DNA from: Paracholeplasma brassicae
GTDB taxonomy: Bacteria > Bacillota_I > Bacilli_A > Acholeplasmatales > UBA5453
Reading direction: 5' to 3'
Assembly (NCBI RefSeq): GCF_000967915.1
Contig: NC_022549.1
Coordinates: forward strand, 980,366 to 1,044,365
DNA length: 64,000 nucleotides
The notes below the pieces were generated by a model that was given only the letters and a program-made list of their open reading frames with translations, was not told the DNA's origin and made no database searches. Positions 63,931 to 64,000 of the stretch are shown piece after piece; the stretch's first letter is position 1, and each line of letters opens with the position of its first letter. The translations under genes and the position numbers were made by a program.

Positions 63931-63957
63931 ATGACATACTTTTCGATACAGTGTCAT
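63931..63957. promoter_or_regulatory. Inverted repeat downstream of the -10 box, possible operator
   Basis: ATGACA (63931-63936) and TGTCAT (63952-63957) arms separated by 15 bp, between the -10 and the riboswitch. Spacing of about two helical turns is typical of dimeric regulator sites. Confidence 0.4.
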
Positions 63958-63984
63958 TTTAGCATGATGGATTATCTTTGTCAA
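63956..63984 (-). promoter_or_regulatory. Promoter of the first riboswitch-controlled surface operon
   Basis: Minus-strand TTGACA (63979-63984), 17-nt spacer and TAAAAT (63956-63961), close to consensus. Confidence 0.82.
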
Positions 63985-64000
63985 TAACTTTGTATTATAT

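Overview
The window reads as a stretch of a low-GC, Gram-positive-lineage chromosome. TGA is a real stop (valS ends in TGA inside an ATGA overlap with folC) and tryptophan is TGG, so the code is the standard bacterial one, not the UGA=Trp code of Mycoplasma. The housekeeping set (pnp-rpsO, darA, ribF-truB, mutS2, rnhC, obgE, rplU-prp-rpmA, radC, folC-valS, engB-lon-tig) is what is seen in Firmicutes and in standard-code Mollicutes such as Acholeplasmatales or Izemoplasmatales. Giving the organism a name beyond 'Bacilli/Mollicutes-like' is inference. Almost all genes run on the minus strand; only an ElaA-type acetyltransferase, rnhC and an HtrA-like protease run on plus.

Layout. 1-30 kb is core: the 5' part of RNase P RNA (rnpB), an Smr protein, pnp, rpsO, the c-di-AMP receptor darA, ribF, truB, elaA/trxA, a frameshifted mutS2, rnhC, a lipase-glycerol kinase pair, obgE and the L21/Prp/L27 operon, radC, folC, valS behind a T-box, degV, engB, lon, tig, an HtrA-like protease. 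27.5-32 kb holds a CsoR-controlled copper ATPase carrying a fused C-terminal copper chaperone, an OYE-family oxidoreductase and the RelQ alarmone synthetase. 32.3-43.8 kb is one long operon: thiolase, FabG-type reductase, KAS III-like enzyme, a complete branched-chain-amino-acid-type ABC importer (LivHMGF plus lipoprotein), a CoA-transferase and two alpha/beta hydrolases. It has a near-consensus promoter, a cre-like site and a 16-bp palindrome. 44-45.5 kb carries an MsrA-MsrB fusion whose MsrA half has lost its catalytic cysteine, with a small membrane protein.

45.6-64 kb is the most unusual part: a cell-surface/secretion locus in two transcription units. Each unit starts with a near-consensus sigma-A-type promoter followed by class I c-di-GMP (GEMM-I) riboswitches with overlapping intrinsic terminators, one copy at 63.9 kb and a tandem pair at 54.1-54.3 kb. 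The units encode two ER-type (SipW-like) signal peptidases with matching charged cytoplasmic tails, six small proteins with the hydrophobic 'FAW' SipW-type signal peptide (TasA/camelysin-like), a related single-TM protein, a membrane-anchored McrB-type AAA+ ATPase, a DUF2357-like coiled-coil protein, and a giant (~2,374 residue if intact) secreted repeat protein. I infer a c-di-GMP-induced surface fibre or matrix apparatus in which the AAA+/DUF2357 pair has been recruited to a membrane role.

Three genes (mutS2, one TasA-like paralogue, the giant surface gene) are broken by single-base indels, two of them in A7 runs. These are either consensus errors or genuine homopolymer variation, and should be checked against reads.
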